Shown piece by piece: positions 61,172 to 64,000 of a stretch of DNA of 64,000 bases. The stretch spans positions 1-64,000 of the forward strand of contig JAFLDZ010000013.1 of the NCBI GenBank assembly GCA_017302135.1, read 5' to 3'. Under the pieces are notes generated by a model that saw only the letters and a list, made by a program, of their open reading frames with translations, ran no database searches and was not told where the DNA came from. Each line of letters begins with the position of its first letter. Position 1 is the first letter of the stretch. Made by a program: the position numbers and the translations under genes. Origin of the DNA: Lysobacterales bacterium. GTDB taxonomy: Bacteria; Pseudomonadota; Gammaproteobacteria; Xanthomonadales; Xanthomonadaceae.

Positions 61172-61720
61172 TCAGTTGCGCGACGGAAAGATGCCGCTGA
61201 GTGCGATGCAGAAATTGATCACGCTGTAGGGCTGCAGGTTCGGATGCGGCTGGTTGCCGCCTGCTGGCGCCACCGTCTGCGGGTTCATCGGAACCAGGCT
61301 TCCGGTGCTGGCGGAATAGAGATTCGGCGGAGTCGATCCGGCGTTGGTGCTGGTGGCATAAACGCGGCCGCCAGCGCTGCGATTGTCGCCAGCAGCCGTT
61401 GATGCGTTGACCGAGTGCGTGTGAGCCGGCAGGTTGGTGCTCAGCAGCGTGACGTTCTCGACGCCTCCGCTTTGGCCGATCTGCACCGACGGCGGTTGCC
61501 AGCTCGGGTCCACCGACGAGGCATAGCCGACCGGTGTGCGGCTGCGCAGGTCGGGCAGTGCGAAGTTGGTGGTTCCATTGCCGCCGTACTGTGTCCCCAG
61601 CAGCGAGAACAGGGCCTGGTTCTGATTGATGGGCAGCAGCTGGCCGTTGCATTGCGCCCAGAATTTCGGCGCGAAATTGAAGCCGGTCATCATGATCTGA
61701 CCGATGAAGAATTCGCTCAT
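61172..61720 (-). CDS. phage-tail-collar domain protein (microcystin-dependent-protein-like), copy 1
   Basis: A 182-residue paralogue: MSEFFIGQIMMTGFNFAPKF, WAQCNGQLLPIN, LFSLLGTQYGGNGTTNFALP, DLRSRTPVGYAS and QPHPNLQPYSVINFCIALSG, then IFPSRN. First gene of the four-gene minus-strand operon (three collars and GNAT); 73 bases before copy 2. It diverges from the large Calx-beta protein gene with a 302-base shared upstream region, which suggests co-regulation. Confidence 0.9.
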   Translation of the reverse strand: MSEFFIGQIMMTGFNFAPKFWAQCNGQLLPINQNQALFSLLGTQYGGNGTTNFALPDLRSRTPVGYASSVDPSWQPPSVQIGQSGGVENVTLLSTNLPAHTHSVNASTAAGDNRSAGGRVYATSTNAGSTPPNLYSASTGSLVPMNPQTVAPAGGNQPHPNLQPYSVINFCIALSGIFPSRN

Positions 61721-62022
61721 CGCTATCCTCCCCTTGGATGGTTGGCGCGACGCTCCATGCGCCGCGTCGGCTTACTCTGAACCTGAACCAGCGATCCCAC
61801 AAGGCCTATCGCGACCGGACGCTGGCGTATGCGGGAGCGCACAGTTCGCAGGTATGCGCGCACGCCTCTTTCACTGGCGGGCCAATCCTGTTCCAATAGG
61901 ATTCAAGCGTTACCAGCACCCGGGCTGGCCCCCGGAGTCCGGAAACATCGTTACAACAGAAACAACGCAGCGGATCGCTACCGGCCTGATCGTTCGTGGC
62001 CGCTTTCAGGGGGAACAGGGAC
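61721..62022. other. 302-bp divergent intergenic region between the tail-collar operon and the Calx-beta gene
   Basis: No gene is convincing here. The region must carry the promoters of both divergent transcripts. AGGGGAGGAT lies before the collar ATG on the minus strand and AGGGGGAACAGGG before the 62023 ATG on the plus strand, as ribosome sites. No clear operator dyad was seen. Confidence 0.5.
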
Positions 62023-64000
62023 ATGCAAACGCTTTCGACGCAGTCTGGCCGCAGTCGCGACCGCTTTACCGGCTTTGGCCTGATCGTATGGCTACTGGTG
62101 TTCGGGGTCCTCTGGCCCACGCTGGCGAGTGCCCAACACACGTCCCCGGAATGTCCGCCCCAGACAGGCACGGTCTCCAGCGGCGGCACGGTCACGATCA
62201 ATATCACGGACTGCGCATCGAACATCGCGTTTGCAGGGATCGGCGATGTGGATGGCGGCAGTTCCGGCGCAGGGGACTTCGAGGATCACGGCACCGCCAC
62301 GACCCGGATCACCGGCGGTCAGTGGTTCCTGGACTACAGCCACAACGGCACGACCGGTATCGGTTCGACCGATGTCTTCGAGATCACCGAGGCCACTGCG
62401 ACCGGCAACGGCGACGTCCGGGTGACGATCAGCATCACCCCGTCGGCCTCGCCGATCACGGTGTCCCCAGCCACCCTGCCGACGCTGACTGCCGGCACCC
62501 CGTTCTCGCAGACGCTGACATCCAGCGGCGGTCTTGCGCCCTATACCTATACCCTTCAAGCCGGTGCCTTGCCGATCGGCTTCTCGCTGAGCAGCGCGGG
62601 CGTGTTGAGCGGTACACCGACCCAGCGCGGCGCCTACTCCTTCAGTGTCCGCTCAACGGATTCCACCACGCCCACCGCGCAGTTCGTCGACAAGGGCTAC
62701 ACCGGCACGGTGCAGAACCCCTCGTTGGCGCTTGTCCCGGCTACCGGCACAGCGATCCAGAGTGTCGCCTTCTCGCAGACGCTCACAACCGCCGGCGGCG
62801 TCGCCCCGCATACCTATCTGCTGGAAACCGGCACCTTCCCGGCCGGCATCAGCGTATCCAGCGCCGGCGTGATCAGCGGCACCACCACTGCCGCGCCCGG
62901 AAACTATCCGGTCACCCTGCGCGTCACCGATGCCAGTACCGGCCCGGGCAGCTATTTCGAACTCGAACCCTTCACCCTGACCGTCAGCCCGCCGCCGTCG
63001 GTCTCGATCGCCGTCGCTCCGGCCAGCGTGTCCGAAGACGGTGCGACCAACCTGATTTACACCGTCACCCGCAGCCTGAACCTGTCGTCGCCGACCACGG
63101 TCAACATCACCACCGCCGGCACCGCGACATCCGGCACCGACTATGCCGGCGGCGTCGCCACGGTCGTGATTCCAGCCGGCGCGACCACCGCGACCATCAC
63201 CATCAATCCGTCCGTCGACGGTACCGTCGAAGCCGATGAAACCGTGATCCTCACCGTCGCGGCCGGCACCGGTTACACGGTCGGCGCGCCTGCCAGCGCT
63301 ACCGGCACCATCCTCAACGACGATGTGCCTGCGGCTACGATCACCGTGTCTCCGGCCGCCGTTGCCGAAGACGGCGCGCCGAACCTGGTGTACACGATCA
63401 CGTTGAACCAGGCGTCGTTCACCGCGTTGTCGATCAACTACACCGTCGGCGGCACCGCCACCAACGGAACCGACTACGCGACCGTCACCTCGCCGCTGGT
63501 CATCCCGGCCGGCAATACCACCGGCACAGTCACCGTCAATCCGACCGCCGACGCCACCATCGAATCCGACGAGACGGTCATCCTGACCCTCGCCGCCGGT
63601 GCCGGTTACACGGTCGGCGTACCGGCCAGCGCCACCGGCACGATCCTCAACGACGATCTGCCGAACCTGACGATCAATGATGTCACCGCATCGGAAGGCA
63701 ACGCTGGCATCACCAACTTCACCTTCACGGTCAGCCTGAGCGCGCCGGCCGGTCCGGGTGGCGTCACCTTCGACATCGCCACCGCCAACGGCAGTGCCAC
63801 GGCGGGCGTCGATTACGTGGCCAGCGCGCTCACCGGTCAGACCATCCCGACCGGCAGCAGCACCTACACGTTCACCGTGCTGGTGAACGGCGATACGCTC
63901 AACGAGCCGACCGAAACCTTCTTCGTCAACGTGACCAACGTGACCAATGCGGTCGTCGTCGATGGCCAGGGCGTGGGCACCATCACCAACGACGACCCGC
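62023..64000 (+). CDS. large exported Ig-like/Calx-beta repeat protein, partial (continues right)
   Basis: 659 residues visible, no stop before the window end. A signal peptide (about 15-38, ending TLASAQ), then a 100-residue unique domain, two putative-Ig (He_PIG) domains (about 145-215 and 236-315, each with GxPP/APYTY...L..G...GTPT pattern), then at least three Calx-beta repeats (about 326-435, 440-545 and 548-657; e.g. TNGTDYATV, ATIESDETVILTLAAG). The Calx-beta motifs bind calcium, and many such repeats form surface adhesins or secreted filaments. DNA of repeats 1 and 2 is nearly identical at 63279-63324 and 63610-63659. Divergent from the tail-collar operon. Confidence 0.9.
   Translation, partial: MQTLSTQSGRSRDRFTGFGLIVWLLVFGVLWPTLASAQHTSPECPPQTGTVSSGGTVTINITDCASNIAFAGIGDVDGGSSGAGDFEDHGTATTRITGGQWFLDYSHNGTTGIGSTDVFEITEATATGNGDVRVTISITPSASPITVSPATLPTLTAGTPFSQTLTSSGGLAPYTYTLQAGALPIGFSLSSAGVLSGTPTQRGAYSFSVRSTDSTTPTAQFVDKGYTGTVQNPSLALVPATGTAIQSVAFSQTLTTAGGVAPHTYLLETGTFPAGISVSSAGVISGTTTAAPGNYPVTLRVTDASTGPGSYFELEPFTLTVSPPPSVSIAVAPASVSEDGATNLIYTVTRSLNLSSPTTVNITTAGTATSGTDYAGGVATVVIPAGATTATITINPSVDGTVEADETVILTVAAGTGYTVGAPASATGTILNDDVPAATITVSPAAVAEDGAPNLVYTITLNQASFTALSINYTVGGTATNGTDYATVTSPLVIPAGNTTGTVTVNPTADATIESDETVILTLAAGAGYTVGVPASATGTILNDDLPNLTINDVTASEGNAGITNFTFTVSLSAPAGPGGVTFDIATANGSATAGVDYVASALTGQTIPTGSSTYTFTVLVNGDTLNEPTETFFVNVTNVTNAVVVDGQGVGTITNDDP

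Noticed and set aside
59375..61720. Prophage remnant
   Set aside because: Only tail-collar genes and a GNAT gene are present; there is no integrase, terminase, capsid or lysis gene, and the three genes are intact paralogues.

Overview
The window is a high-GC, gene-dense bacterial chromosome segment that looks like Gammaproteobacteria of the family Xanthomonadaceae/Lysobacteraceae (Lysobacter or Luteimonas relatives). The pointers are the rsmG-parA-parB order, the engB / cytochrome c4 / tandem lipoprotein DsbA block, a stand-alone pigment-type AMP-ligase beside a phosphopantetheinyl transferase, and palindromic repeats of the kind scattered through these genomes. This is inference from gene content and protein similarity by eye. 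No rRNA, tRNA or CRISPR array was seen. rsmG-parA-parB suggests the replication origin is not far away.

Layout. 1-3.4 kb: the tail of an IS110-type transposase, then a minus-strand operon of a gamma-class carbonic anhydrase-like protein and three membrane proteins (DUF2157, DUF4401, GDYXXLXY). 3.5-5.0 kb: a coniferyl-aldehyde-type dehydrogenase. 5.2-14.4 kb: an unusual minus-strand operon of five tightly spaced genes, encoding a coiled-coil protein, a small helical protein, a small phospholipase-D-fold protein, a helix-hairpin-helix plus phospholipase-D protein and a 2017-residue RHS protein with an acidic tract and an unassigned C-terminus. 14.6-23.2 kb: xthA, a SirB-like protein, then an oxygen-responsive block (quinol-type nitric oxide reductase, FNR with its four cysteines, hemN, a Tat-type nitroreductase) with FNR-type boxes before norZ and hemN. 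23.2-26.8 kb: two lipoprotein DsbA-like proteins, cytochrome c4, engB, DUF2007. 26.9-30.1 kb: an incomplete peptide ABC system (OppA and OppB only) with a VIT/CCC1 transporter gene between them. 30.2-39.8 kb: plant-type glutamate-cysteine ligase, PEP carboxylase, AMP-ligase, phosphopantetheinyl transferase reading in frame into rsmG, and parAB. 39.8-41.5 kb: a ParD/ParE-like toxin-antitoxin pair with a palindromic operator, overlapping a glycosyltransferase/LABN pair. 41.7-52.2 kb: methyltransferase, ammonium transporter, exported proteins of unknown role, amino-acid permease, M20 amidohydrolase, queF, LysM protein, lipoprotein. 52.6-56.8 kb: a molybdenum hydroxylase operon (iorA, iorB, xdhC, mobA-like). 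57.6-59.3 kb: an AT-rich island holding one zinc-ribbon/PIN-like protein gene between two long GTAG-type palindromes. 59.4-64 kb: a minus-strand operon of three phage-tail-collar (microcystin-dependent-protein-like) genes and a GNAT acetyltransferase, divergent from a very large exported Ig/Calx-beta protein that runs off the window.

The best candidates for undescribed biology are the PLD / HhH-PLD / RHS operon, the AT-rich zinc-ribbon/PIN gene with its short leader ORF between palindromes, the tail-collar triplet with GNAT and Calx-beta protein, and the phosphopantetheinyl transferase-RsmG read-through frame.
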